From Zobellia russellii (GTDB taxonomy: Bacteria; Bacteroidota; Bacteroidia; Flavobacteriales; Flavobacteriaceae), in the NCBI RefSeq assembly GCF_018728565.1, contig NZ_JACSOI010000012.1, positions 1 through 64,000 of the forward strand: DNA of 64,000 nt, in the 5' to 3' direction. The position numbers and the translations under genes are program-made. The notes beneath the pieces were generated by a model. That model did not search any database. It saw only the letters and a program-made list of their open reading frames with translations, and was not told the DNA's origin. This document shows, piece after piece, positions 8,415 to 17,286 of this stretch. Each line of letters begins with the position of its first letter. Positions within the stretch are counted from its first letter, which is position 1.

Positions 8415-8729
8415 ATGAAAAAGACCATCAAAATAATTCTATCCATACTATTCTTTCTGTGCCTACTAAACATGCCCTACGGTTACTATCAATTAGTACG
8501 TTTTCTGGCTTTAGTAGGTTTTGGATTTTTAGCTTTCAAGGCTAATGAAGAAGATAAACGCCAACAGGTATTTATTTATATAGCCCTTGCCCTACTCTTT
8601 CAGCCTTTTTACAAAATCGCTTTAGGTAGGGAAATTTGGAATGTAGTTGATGTGGTGGTAGGTATAGGATTAATAGCATCAATGTTTATTACAGAACGAG
8701 ATAATTTTAAAATAAGAACTAAAGATTAG
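8415..8729 (+). CDS. DUF6804-type small membrane protein
   Basis: 104 residues with three to four predicted membrane helices and the conserved core LNMPYGYYQLVRF and LFQPFYKIALGREIWNVVD, which I recognise as the DUF6804 family of Bacteroidota. No function is known. It starts 14 bases after the preceding gene, making it the last gene of the five-gene module. A hairpin follows its stop codon. Confidence 0.75.
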   Translation: MKKTIKIILSILFFLCLLNMPYGYYQLVRFLALVGFGFLAFKANEEDKRQQVFIYIALALLFQPFYKIALGREIWNVVDVVVGIGLIASMFITERDNFKIRTKD

Positions 8730-8736
8730 ATGATAC

Positions 8737-8757
8737 GTTGTTTGGTGTCCCAACAAC
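8737..8757 (+). terminator. Weak hairpin after the DUF4407 module
   Basis: GTTGTTTGG and CCCAACAAC pair over 9 bp with one mismatch around a TGT loop, seven bases after the DUF6804 stop. No T-run follows, so termination is uncertain. The CAACAAC/GTTGTT ends resemble those of the inverted-repeat spacers at 49.9-51.9 kb. Confidence 0.35.
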
Positions 8758-8917
8758 AGGTTGCTAAAATATGCCGGTGCCATACCCTTTGCAACGAAAA
8801 TTGACAAAGACATATAATAGACCAAACATTATTGTAAGAAAATTAGCAAATGTCTAAATTGCCTATTACAAACAAATGAGATCTTACCAATCTTTTAACG
8901 TTTAAACTAAAACCAAA

Positions 8918-9475
8918 ATGCCAGATTGTATAGAATGTGGTGCCTACACCAAATTTAATAATGGTCTATGCACCGAATGTTATCAAACCAAAAATGGAAA
9001 TCCATGGGTTTCTGGAGTTATTAAAGGAAGAATTGCTGAAACAATTATTGAACAACTTTTTATTTCTTTAGAATTTCAAGTTTTTAAATATGGAATGGAA
9101 AACTCCATTCCCGGTATAACAGACTTACTCAAAGGTGTACGCGGTGATGTTGTTAAAAACATACGTCAAATGCCCGATTTTGTAGTTTTCAAAAATAAAC
9201 AAGCCCATTTTATTGAGGTAAAATACCGTAAGAGCGGTAAATTATCTATAACTGATATTGAAAAATATGGCACATATCCTTTTAAAAATGCCTTGTTTGT
9301 ATTAGTTACGCCTAAACACATTAAGTGTATATCTTATGCTGAATTAAAAGCGAATAAGGAAATAACAGAAAAATGTAGGAACTGGTTAGGTGATCGAAAA
9401 GAGTTTGAAACGGACAAAGACCTAATCAAAGAATATTGTAAGTATGCCACCAAGTTTTTTGAAAATGTAGATTGA
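8918..9475 (+). CDS. Zn-ribbon plus PD-(D/E)XK nuclease-like protein
   Basis: 185 residues. The N-terminus holds a four-Cys zinc ribbon (Cys4, Cys7, Cys18, Cys21). The rest fits the restriction-endonuclease-like fold: a helix with Glu41 (GRIAETIIEQLF), MPDFVVF with Asp87, then HFIEVKYRK with Glu100 and Lys102, the classic D-x(n)-E-x-K site. The catalytic residues are intact, so it could cut DNA. It lies 168 bases upstream of hsdR on the same strand and 188 bases after the DUF4407 module. It could be a stand-alone nuclease or a defence component; no methylase is directly paired with it. Confidence 0.7.
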   Translation: MPDCIECGAYTKFNNGLCTECYQTKNGNPWVSGVIKGRIAETIIEQLFISLEFQVFKYGMENSIPGITDLLKGVRGDVVKNIRQMPDFVVFKNKQAHFIEVKYRKSGKLSITDIEKYGTYPFKNALFVLVTPKHIKCISYAELKANKEITEKCRNWLGDRKEFETDKDLIKEYCKYATKFFENVD

Positions 9476-9642
9476 TTGTTCACTAACAATTATCGTAGAC
9501 ATTAAAAAAAACGTAATCTAATACAGTTGAATCAATTGATAATCCATTTTAAAGCAATTAATAAACTTATATTAGCCATGGTTCTTCTTCTAGTACTAAA
9601 ATCTGGAAATTGTAGAAATTCTCACTTTACTTTTAAGCTGAA

Positions 9643-12459
9643 ATGACAACCAATAACCCAAACCAAAACCCAGAACAAATAGCTCGCGATAAAATTGACG
9701 ATATGCTTCGTCTTGCCAATTGGGTTGTACAATCTAAGAGTAAGGTTGATTTGTCTGCAAATAAAGGAGTAGCGGTACGTGAGTACCAAACTGATGTTGG
9801 ACCTGCCGATTATGTGCTGTTTGTAGACCGAAAACCAGTCGGAATTATAGAAGCGAAACGTGAAGACGAAGGTCATAGGCTTACCGTTGTTGAGGAGCAA
9901 TCAGCCAACTACGCAAATGCTAAACTTAAATATTTAAATAACGACCCTTTGCCTTTCGTTTATGAAAGCACAGGTACTATAACACGTTTTACAGATTATA
10001 GAGACCCAAAACCTAGAGGAAGAAATGTTTTTAGTTTTCATAAACCTGAAACCATTGCGGATTGGTTAAAAAAAGGGCAATCGCTACGAAAAAGATTATT
10101 ATCAATGCCTGCACTTGATGAAACAGGATTGCGTCCTGCTCAAATAGTTGCAGTTAATAATTTGGAGCATTCTTTTAAAAAAAACAGACCAAAAGCCTTA
10201 ATTCAAATGGCAACTGGTGCTGGAAAAACATTCACGGCAGCAACATTTGTGTATCGTTTGCTAAAACACGCAAATGCAAAACGTATTTTGTTTTTGGTGG
10301 ACACCAAAAACTTGGGCGAACAAGCGGAACAGGAATTTATGACCTTTCAGCCTAATGACGATAACCGAAAATTCACAGAGTTGTACAATGTGCAGCGTTT
10401 ATCTTCAAGTTATATTGCTTCAGATAGTCAAGTGTGTATATCTACTATACAACGTTTGTATTCTATTCTAAAGGGCGAAGAATTAGATGAAAGTGCTGAA
10501 CTCGATAATCCAAACGAAAATTCTTGGTTACAGAACAAAATGGCTAAAAACAAAGCTGTTCCTGTGGAGTACACACCAAAAGTACCCATTGAACAATTTG
10601 ATTTTATTGTTATTGACGAAGCGCACCGTTCCATTTATAATTTATGGAAACAAGTATTAGATTATTTTGATGCTTTTTTAATTGGCTTAACTGCAACACC
10701 TGATAAAAGAACCTTCGGTTTTTTTAATGAAAATGTAGTTAGCCAATATACTTATGAAGAATCGGTAACTGATGGTGTAAATGTTCCTTATGATGTTTAC
10801 ACGATTGAAACGGAGATTTCTCAAAAAGGAGAAACCATAAAAGCAGGTTGGTTTGTTGACAGACGAGATAAACTAACTCGTAAAAAACGTTGGCAACAAG
10901 AAGATGAAGACACCGAATATAAACGCAACGATTTAGATAAAAAAGTTGTAAATCCTAGCCAAATAAGAAACATCATTCGTGAATATAAAAAGGCATTAAA
11001 AACAGCTATTTATCCAAATCGTATTGACGAAAATGGAGATTATGAAGTTCCAAAAACATTAATCTTTGCAAAAACGGATAGTCACGCAGACGATATTATA
11101 AAAATAATTCGTGAAGAATTTGACGAAGGAAATGACTTTTGTAAAAAAGTGACTTACAAAATTGAAGAAGACCCTAAATCCGTATTGAATCGTTTTAGAA
11201 ATTCTTATTATCCAAGAATTGCAGTTACCGTTGATATGATTGCCACGGGAACAGATGTAAAACCTTTGGAAGTTTTGTTGTTTATGAGAGATGTAAAAAG
11301 CATCAACTATTTCGAGCAGATGAAAGGTCGTGGAACACGAACTATCAATAGTGATTCTTTACAACTTGTTACCAAAACGGCTAACAGTAAAACCCATTTT
11401 GTCATTGTAGATGCTGTGGGTGCAACCAAATCTAAAAAAACAGACAGTAGACCTTTAGAACGCAAACCTTCAGTACCAATGAAAGATTTATTGGGAGCAG
11501 TAACAATGGGCGTTGCAGATGAAGATTTGTTTTTGTCTTTAGCAAACCGATTAATTCGTTTAGAAAAGCAAATTACAGAAAAAGAAAAAGACAGATTATT
11601 GGAGTTTTCTGGCGGCAAAAACTTAAAACAAATTACCAAAGAACTAATTACTGCTTTTGACCAAGATGAAATTGAAACCAAAGCACAGCAAGAACTAGAC
11701 AAAATTCCTGTGCAAGACCAAACACCTGCTTTACTAGAAGAAGCTAAAAAGGAAGCACAAGAACAATTGATTTTAGAAGCTAGCAAAACCTTTAATGGAG
11801 AATTTAATGACTATCTGGACAACGTACGTAAACAACACGAACAAATTATTGATAGCGTAAACATAGATACGGTTACAAAAAGCGAATGGGAAACCACTTC
11901 TGTAGATCAAGCAACAGAAATTGTAAAAGACTTTACCGAATATTTAGAAGCCAACAAAGACGAAATTAAAGCCTTAAGCATCTTTTACAACCAACCTTAT
12001 AACCGTAGAGAGATTACGTTTAAAATGATAAAAGACGTGATGGAGAAACTACAATTAGAAAAACCATTATTAGCACCTGAATCTATTTGGAATGCGTATG
12101 CAACTTTAGAAGACGTAAAAAGTAAACAACCTAAAGACGAATTAACCGCTTTGGTATCTTTATTAAGAAGAGCTTGTGGAATAGATAGCGAATTAAAAGC
12201 CTACGACAGCACCATTGAAGCCAACTTTAATAAATGGATATTTAAACAGCACACAGGGCAACACAACCGCTTTACACCAGAACAATTAGACTGGTTACGA
12301 ATGATAAAAGACCATGTAGTGAGCAGTTATCATATAGAAATAGACGATTTAGATTACACACCTTTTGATGCTAAAGGCGGAAAAGGAAAAATGCACCAAT
12401 TATTTGGCAACCAAATGAATGAAATTATTAATGAACTCAATGAAGTACTAGCAGCATAA
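9643..12459 (+). CDS. hsdR: Type I restriction enzyme, R subunit (endonuclease/translocase)
   Basis: 938 residues, normal for the family. The N-terminal nuclease domain has the site Asp56 (PADYVLF) and Glu70-x-Lys72 (IIEAKRE). A superfamily 2 helicase core follows with Walker A ATGAGKT (190-196), DEAH (325-328), LTATP and a later QMKGRGTRT motif VI. The C-terminal 300 residues are helical and should bind the methylase complex. The subunit translocates DNA with ATP and cleaves unmethylated DNA at a distance. Its stop overlaps the hsdS start in TAATG, showing translational coupling. Confidence 0.95.
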   Translation: MTTNNPNQNPEQIARDKIDDMLRLANWVVQSKSKVDLSANKGVAVREYQTDVGPADYVLFVDRKPVGIIEAKREDEGHRLTVVEEQSANYANAKLKYLNNDPLPFVYESTGTITRFTDYRDPKPRGRNVFSFHKPETIADWLKKGQSLRKRLLSMPALDETGLRPAQIVAVNNLEHSFKKNRPKALIQMATGAGKTFTAATFVYRLLKHANAKRILFLVDTKNLGEQAEQEFMTFQPNDDNRKFTELYNVQRLSSSYIASDSQVCISTIQRLYSILKGEELDESAELDNPNENSWLQNKMAKNKAVPVEYTPKVPIEQFDFIVIDEAHRSIYNLWKQVLDYFDAFLIGLTATPDKRTFGFFNENVVSQYTYEESVTDGVNVPYDVYTIETEISQKGETIKAGWFVDRRDKLTRKKRWQQEDEDTEYKRNDLDKKVVNPSQIRNIIREYKKALKTAIYPNRIDENGDYEVPKTLIFAKTDSHADDIIKIIREEFDEGNDFCKKVTYKIEEDPKSVLNRFRNSYYPRIAVTVDMIATGTDVKPLEVLLFMRDVKSINYFEQMKGRGTRTINSDSLQLVTKTANSKTHFVIVDAVGATKSKKTDSRPLERKPSVPMKDLLGAVTMGVADEDLFLSLANRLIRLEKQITEKEKDRLLEFSGGKNLKQITKELITAFDQDEIETKAQQELDKIPVQDQTPALLEEAKKEAQEQLILEASKTFNGEFNDYLDNVRKQHEQIIDSVNIDTVTKSEWETTSVDQATEIVKDFTEYLEANKDEIKALSIFYNQPYNRREITFKMIKDVMEKLQLEKPLLAPESIWNAYATLEDVKSKQPKDELTALVSLLRRACGIDSELKAYDSTIEANFNKWIFKQHTGQHNRFTPEQLDWLRMIKDHVVSSYHIEIDDLDYTPFDAKGGKGKMHQLFGNQMNEIINELNEVLAA

Positions 12460-13811
12460 TGAAAGAAGATTGGATTGAATGTACTTTAGATAAACTAATT
12501 GACGATGACGGATTATTTAAAGATGGTGATTGGGTTGAGAAGAAAGACCAAGACCCAAATGGTCAAGTTAGATTAATACAACTCGCAGATATTGGAGATG
12601 GAAATTTTAGAGACAAGTCAGCTAAGTACTTGAATTTACAAAGGGCAAAAGAAATGAATTGTTCCTTTTTAAAACAAGGAGATATATTAATTGCAAGAAT
12701 GCCTGAACCACTCGGTAGATGTACTTTTTTTCCTTTTGATGAAGATGAAAAATTTATAACCGCTGTTGATGTAGCGATTTTAAGACCAAAAAATGAATCT
12801 GTTTATAATAATTTTCTTTTACATCAGATAAATAGTCCAAGTATTAGAAATAATATAGATAAATTAAAAAGTGGCACTACTAGGAAACGTATATCAAGAA
12901 AAAACCTAAATAAAATAGATTTTAGGTTTCCTTCTCTTATCGAACAAAAAGCCGTTGTCAAAAAAATAGAAGAACTCTTTAGCAGTTTAGATAGCGGTAT
13001 TGCCGACCTAAAAAAAGCACAAGACCAATTGGTCATTTATAGACAAGCGGTTTTAAAAAAGGCTTTTGAGGGAGAACTTACTAATAAAAAACAAAAAAAC
13101 AAGAGTCTTCCTGATGGTTGGCGAACAGAAACCGTAAGAGAAGTATGTGAAAATATCAAAGTAGGTATAGTCATTAAACCAACCAATTTCTACTACAAGG
13201 GTAAAGATGGAATTAAGGCATTTCGCTCTGCGAATGTTCGCGAGTTTAAAGTGAATGATTCAAATTGGGTATACTTTTCAAAAGAAGGAAATGAAATTAA
13301 TAAAAGAACGCAAGTTCATACAGGTGATGTTTTATTAGTTCGTTCTGGATACCCAGGAACATCTTGTGTTGTTACTGAAAAGTTTAATAATTCAAATGCT
13401 ATTGATGTTTTGATTGCTACACCAAATCAAGAAAAGGTCTTGCCTAACTTTTTATGCACATTTAATAACTCGCCATTAGCAAAAGGATTATTTAATAAAG
13501 CATCACGAGGTGTAGCTCAAAAACATTTAAATGTTGGTGTATATGGCAAACTACTTATTTCGTATCCAAACATCGAAGAACAACTCAAAATTTTGAAAGA
13601 AATTGAAAGTCGTTTATCGGTTTGTGATACCGTAGAAAAAGATATTGCAGACAGTTTAGAAAAAGCCCAAGCCTTACGCCAAAGTATTCTTAAAAAAGCT
13701 TTTGAGGGAACATTGTTAAGAGAAGCAGAAATTGCTAAATGTAAAGCAGATAAGTATTATGAGCCTGCTAGAGTTTTGTTGGAGAGGATTAAAAAGGAGA
13801 AGAAGAAATAA
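12459..13811 (+). CDS. hsdS: Type I restriction enzyme, S (specificity) subunit
   Basis: 450 residues with two target-recognition domains (about 1-165 and 210-380), each followed by a conserved coiled-coil spacer: IEQKAVVKKIEELFSSLD with LKKAFEGEL in the middle, and the matching IEEQLKILKEIESRL with LKKAFEGTL at the end. This is a complete two-TRD architecture for a bipartite target, which the sequence does not reveal. It sets the recognition sequence for both methylation and cleavage. It is translationally coupled to hsdR and ends 17 bases before the DUF262 gene. Confidence 0.93.
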   Translation: MKEDWIECTLDKLIDDDGLFKDGDWVEKKDQDPNGQVRLIQLADIGDGNFRDKSAKYLNLQRAKEMNCSFLKQGDILIARMPEPLGRCTFFPFDEDEKFITAVDVAILRPKNESVYNNFLLHQINSPSIRNNIDKLKSGTTRKRISRKNLNKIDFRFPSLIEQKAVVKKIEELFSSLDSGIADLKKAQDQLVIYRQAVLKKAFEGELTNKKQKNKSLPDGWRTETVREVCENIKVGIVIKPTNFYYKGKDGIKAFRSANVREFKVNDSNWVYFSKEGNEINKRTQVHTGDVLLVRSGYPGTSCVVTEKFNNSNAIDVLIATPNQEKVLPNFLCTFNNSPLAKGLFNKASRGVAQKHLNVGVYGKLLISYPNIEEQLKILKEIESRLSVCDTVEKDIADSLEKAQALRQSILKKAFEGTLLREAEIAKCKADKYYEPARVLLERIKKEKKK

Positions 13812-13828
13812 AATAAGGAGTATATAAA

Positions 13829-15676
13829 ATGGACATATCACCAGACAAGCAAAATATAGATAGAGTATTTTCAAACACCACTTACTATATAGATTTCTAC
13901 CAAAGAGATTATAAATGGACAGAACCACCAGTTAAAAGATTGTTAGATGACATCTTTTATCAGTTTAACAATAACTATGAAGAATTCAAAAGTCTAGATG
14001 CCAATAAGGAAAATGTAATGTCTAAATATAATTGGTACTATCTCAATACATACGTTACCAATATTGTTGATGGTAAAGTATATGTTGTTGATGGTCAGCA
14101 ACGACTTACCACTTTGACTATTATTTTAATTGTATTATTACACAAATCCAAAGAGTTTGGTTGTACAGAACCATTTACCAGATGGATTGAGAGCAAAGTT
14201 GCAGGTTATAGTGGTGGAGATTATTCTTTTTGGATGCGACACGAAAAAGCATTAAATGTATTTGAGGGTTTAACCAAAGGTGTTGAAGATTTAAAATCTA
14301 TAGATACATCATCTGGAGTAACTTCTAAAAATATAGTTGATAATTATATAATTATTAATAACTACATAAAACAGCAGATAACCTCTAAACATTCTTTTGA
14401 AACCTTTACCTATTACTTTTTGTACAGATTAGTACTAATCAACTTAACAGTAGAGCAAACTGAAGTACCAATGGTTTTCGAAGTTATTAATGATAGAGGT
14501 GTAAAATTAAAGCCGTATGAAATTTTAAAAGGAAAGTTGCTAGGCCAAGTTGATAAAGATGAATTAAACCAATTAAAGATAAATGACATTTGGGAAAATC
14601 AAATCAAAAAAATTAATAGTTATCATGACGATGAAATAGATGATTTTTTTACTTTCTACTTAAAAGCAAAATTTTCCAAAACTAGAGCAGAAGCCAATAG
14701 GTTTGATAATGATTACCACAGAACACTATTTTCAGAATTCGTTAAAGAACATTTAGATTTAGATCATAATACAGCCAACGTTAAAAACTTCTTGTTAAAT
14801 GATTTTAAATATTATACCAATTTATATGAGAAACTCTTGAAATATAGTTTTGAAAATGATGAGCACAGGGAAATATTTTATAATGCATTATTAGATAGAA
14901 ACACCCAATACATGCTCATTATCTCTGCTTGTAAACTTAATGATTCGGATGAAAAGAGAAAGATAGATTCAATTGCTTACGAGTTAGATAGAATTTACAA
15001 TCTCTTACTTCTTCAACAAGGATATGACTCAAATTTGTTCGCAACCAATGTCTATAAATTAAATGCAGAGATTAAAGATATGCCTGTAGAAAGTCACAGA
15101 GAAATTTTTGATAAATATTTATTAGAAATGCTATCAGCATCAAGAGGTTCAACGATTACCAACACACTCTCGTATTCTTATTTTAAAGATGCAGGTATTT
15201 CTTTAGATATAAGGTTTAAACGCTATTTCTTTGCTAGAATAGAACGTTTCATTGCAGATAATACAAATTTGGAATTAAAGCGAAATATGTATGATTTGAT
15301 AAGAAATACTGGTTCGAAGAATGGTTTTCATATAGAGCATATTGTTTCAGATAATGATGAAAATTACGAACTATTTGATAACGATGATGAAGTTTTTCAC
15401 AGGGAGAGAAATAGATTAGGAGGTTTATTACTTCTAAAGGGTAGAGATAATCAAAGTAGTAATAACGAAAAATATGAGCAAAAATTAAAATCTTACAGTA
15501 ACACACTATATTGGAATGAGACATTACGAGAAGATACTTATAAATCTAAATTAGATTTTAAGGATATGATGAAAAAGCATAGTCTAGACTTTAGACATAT
15601 GGATAAATTTGGTCCAGAAGAATTAGAAGAAAGACACAAACTATTGTACAAAATCACTAAAATTATTTGGAAATAA
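13829..15676 (+). CDS. DUF262/DUF1524 (GmrSD-like) protein inside the type I operon
   Basis: 615 residues. The DUF262 part carries YQRDYKW near the N-terminus and VVDGQQRLTTL (DGQQR at 88-92), the ParB/Srx-like nucleotide-binding motif of GmrS/SspE-type proteins. The C-terminal DUF1524 part has an HNH-type site, HIEHI at 501-505, followed by an RNRLGGL-x-LL helix and NEKY. The family includes modification-dependent restriction enzymes and phosphorothioation-linked defence nucleases. It sits between hsdS and hsdM with short gaps (17 and 4 bases) and has AAGGAG 8 bases upstream of its start, unusual in this AT-rich genome. It probably adds a second restriction activity against modified phage DNA (inference). 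Confidence 0.88.
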   Translation: MDISPDKQNIDRVFSNTTYYIDFYQRDYKWTEPPVKRLLDDIFYQFNNNYEEFKSLDANKENVMSKYNWYYLNTYVTNIVDGKVYVVDGQQRLTTLTIILIVLLHKSKEFGCTEPFTRWIESKVAGYSGGDYSFWMRHEKALNVFEGLTKGVEDLKSIDTSSGVTSKNIVDNYIIINNYIKQQITSKHSFETFTYYFLYRLVLINLTVEQTEVPMVFEVINDRGVKLKPYEILKGKLLGQVDKDELNQLKINDIWENQIKKINSYHDDEIDDFFTFYLKAKFSKTRAEANRFDNDYHRTLFSEFVKEHLDLDHNTANVKNFLLNDFKYYTNLYEKLLKYSFENDEHREIFYNALLDRNTQYMLIISACKLNDSDEKRKIDSIAYELDRIYNLLLLQQGYDSNLFATNVYKLNAEIKDMPVESHREIFDKYLLEMLSASRGSTITNTLSYSYFKDAGISLDIRFKRYFFARIERFIADNTNLELKRNMYDLIRNTGSKNGFHIEHIVSDNDENYELFDNDDEVFHRERNRLGGLLLLKGRDNQSSNNEKYEQKLKSYSNTLYWNETLREDTYKSKLDFKDMMKKHSLDFRHMDKFGPEELEERHKLLYKITKIIWK

Positions 15677-15680
15677 GTAA

Positions 15681-17204
15681 ATGACGGACTCAAGTATAAT
15701 ATCAAAAATATGGAACCTTGCCAACGTACTTCGTGACGATGGTGTAGGTTATGGAGATTATTTAGAACAAATTACCTATTTGCTATTCTTAAAAATGGCA
15801 GATGAACTAAACAAACCACCTTATAATAAAGGGTTGGTTTTCCCAAAGCTAAAAGATGTAGAAGGCAATGAAGTTGCAGATGCAGAAGTCGCCAATTGGG
15901 AAACCTTATCTAGCAAACGGGGTGCAGAATTAGAATCGTTTTACAGTCAATTATTGCGCACACTTTCCACAGAAAAAGGAACGCTTGGACAAATTTTTAC
16001 AAAGAGTCAGAATAAAATTCAAGACCCTGCAAAATTGCTCAAAGTCATCAATCTTATTGACATAGAAGATTGGTCACTAATGGGAGCAGATATAAAAGGT
16101 AAAATCTATGAAGGTCTTTTAGAGAAAAACGCAGAAGACACCAAAAGTGGTGCAGGGCAATATTTTACCCCTAGAGCTTTAATTAAAACAATGGTAGCTT
16201 GTGTAAAGCCAAAACCAATGAAAACCATTGTAGACCCAGCGTGTGGTACCGGTGGTTTCTTTTTAGCAGCTTACGATTGGATTGTAGATAACAACAAACT
16301 AGACCGAGAAGAAAAAGAATTTTTGAAGAACAAAACTTTCTTTGGAAACGAAATTGTTGCCAATACACGTAGGATGTGCTTAATGAATATGTATTTGCAC
16401 AACATTGGAGAAATAGATGGAGAATCGTTTATAAACCCAAATGATGCTTTGATAGCAGATGATGGCGAACGTTATGATTATGTGTTGGCAAATCCGCCTT
16501 TTGGTAAAAAAAGCAGTATGACGTTTACCAACGAACAAGGTGAAATTGTAAAAGAAGATTTAAGCTACAATCGTCAAGATTTTTGGGAAACAACTTCTAA
16601 CAAACAATTAAACTTCTTGCAACATATAAAAACACAGCTTAAGATAAATGGAGAGGCAGCTGTTGTCCTTCCAGACAATGTTTTATTTGAAGGTGGCGCA
16701 GGTGAAGAGGTTAGAAAACAACTTTTAAAAACCACTGAACTACATACAATTCTAAGATTACCAACAGGAATTTTTTATGCTCAAGGAGTAAAAGCGAATG
16801 TGCTGTTTTTTAACAACAAACCTGCAAGTAAAGAAGCTTGGACAAAGGAAATTTGGTTTTATGATTATAGAACCAATGTGCATCATACACCAAAGAAAAG
16901 CCCAATGCGACAAGAACATTTGTCTAAATTTATAGAACTCTATAATGGGAGTAATATTAGCAAACGAAAAGAAACTTGGAACGAGGAAAATGAAGATGGT
17001 AGATGGCGTAAATACACGTATGATGAAATCATTGCACGAGACAAAACCAGTTTGGATATTTTTTGGTTAAAAGACAAAAGCCTAACAGATTTAGATAATC
17101 TGCCAGACCCAGATATTTTGGCTTCTGAAATTATAGAGAATATAGAATCTGGTTTAAACAGTTTTAAAGAAATAATGGAAACAATAAATGGAGAAATGGA
17201 ATAG
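15681..17204 (+). CDS. hsdM: Type I restriction enzyme, M (N6-adenine methylase) subunit
   Basis: 507 residues. A helical N-terminal HsdM domain (about 5-125) precedes the methylase core. SAM-binding motif I is VDPACGTGG (185-193) and catalytic motif IV is NPPF (271-274), typical of N6-adenine methylation. It starts 4 bases after the DUF262 stop and is the last gene of the operon, whose order R-S-DUF262-M is unusual; M-S-R and its variants are more common. With HsdS it protects host DNA, and with HsdR it forms the restriction complex. Confidence 0.95.
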   Translation: MTDSSIISKIWNLANVLRDDGVGYGDYLEQITYLLFLKMADELNKPPYNKGLVFPKLKDVEGNEVADAEVANWETLSSKRGAELESFYSQLLRTLSTEKGTLGQIFTKSQNKIQDPAKLLKVINLIDIEDWSLMGADIKGKIYEGLLEKNAEDTKSGAGQYFTPRALIKTMVACVKPKPMKTIVDPACGTGGFFLAAYDWIVDNNKLDREEKEFLKNKTFFGNEIVANTRRMCLMNMYLHNIGEIDGESFINPNDALIADDGERYDYVLANPPFGKKSSMTFTNEQGEIVKEDLSYNRQDFWETTSNKQLNFLQHIKTQLKINGEAAVVLPDNVLFEGGAGEEVRKQLLKTTELHTILRLPTGIFYAQGVKANVLFFNNKPASKEAWTKEIWFYDYRTNVHHTPKKSPMRQEHLSKFIELYNGSNISKRKETWNEENEDGRWRKYTYDEIIARDKTSLDIFWLKDKSLTDLDNLPDPDILASEIIENIESGLNSFKEIMETINGEME

Positions 17205-17233
17205 TCCATCGTTATAGAAAATAATATCATTAA

Positions 17234-17267
17234 AAAAGCCGACTTAATCGAGACTAAGCCGGCTTTT
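17234..17267. terminator. Bidirectional rho-independent terminator
   Basis: AAAAGCCGACTTA and TAAGCCGGCTTTT pair over 13 bp with one mismatch around an 8-base loop. An A-run precedes the stem and a T-run ends it, so it can stop hsdM transcripts (plus) and those of the convergent 831-residue gene (minus). Confidence 0.88.
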
Positions 17268-17286
17268 CTACTAAACGTCCCTTGTT

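Noticed and set aside
11307..11786. 159-codon open frame antisense to hsdR
   Set aside because: It is fully inside the hsdR gene and Ser-rich in the way reversed coding sequence usually is; hsdR is clearly the real gene.
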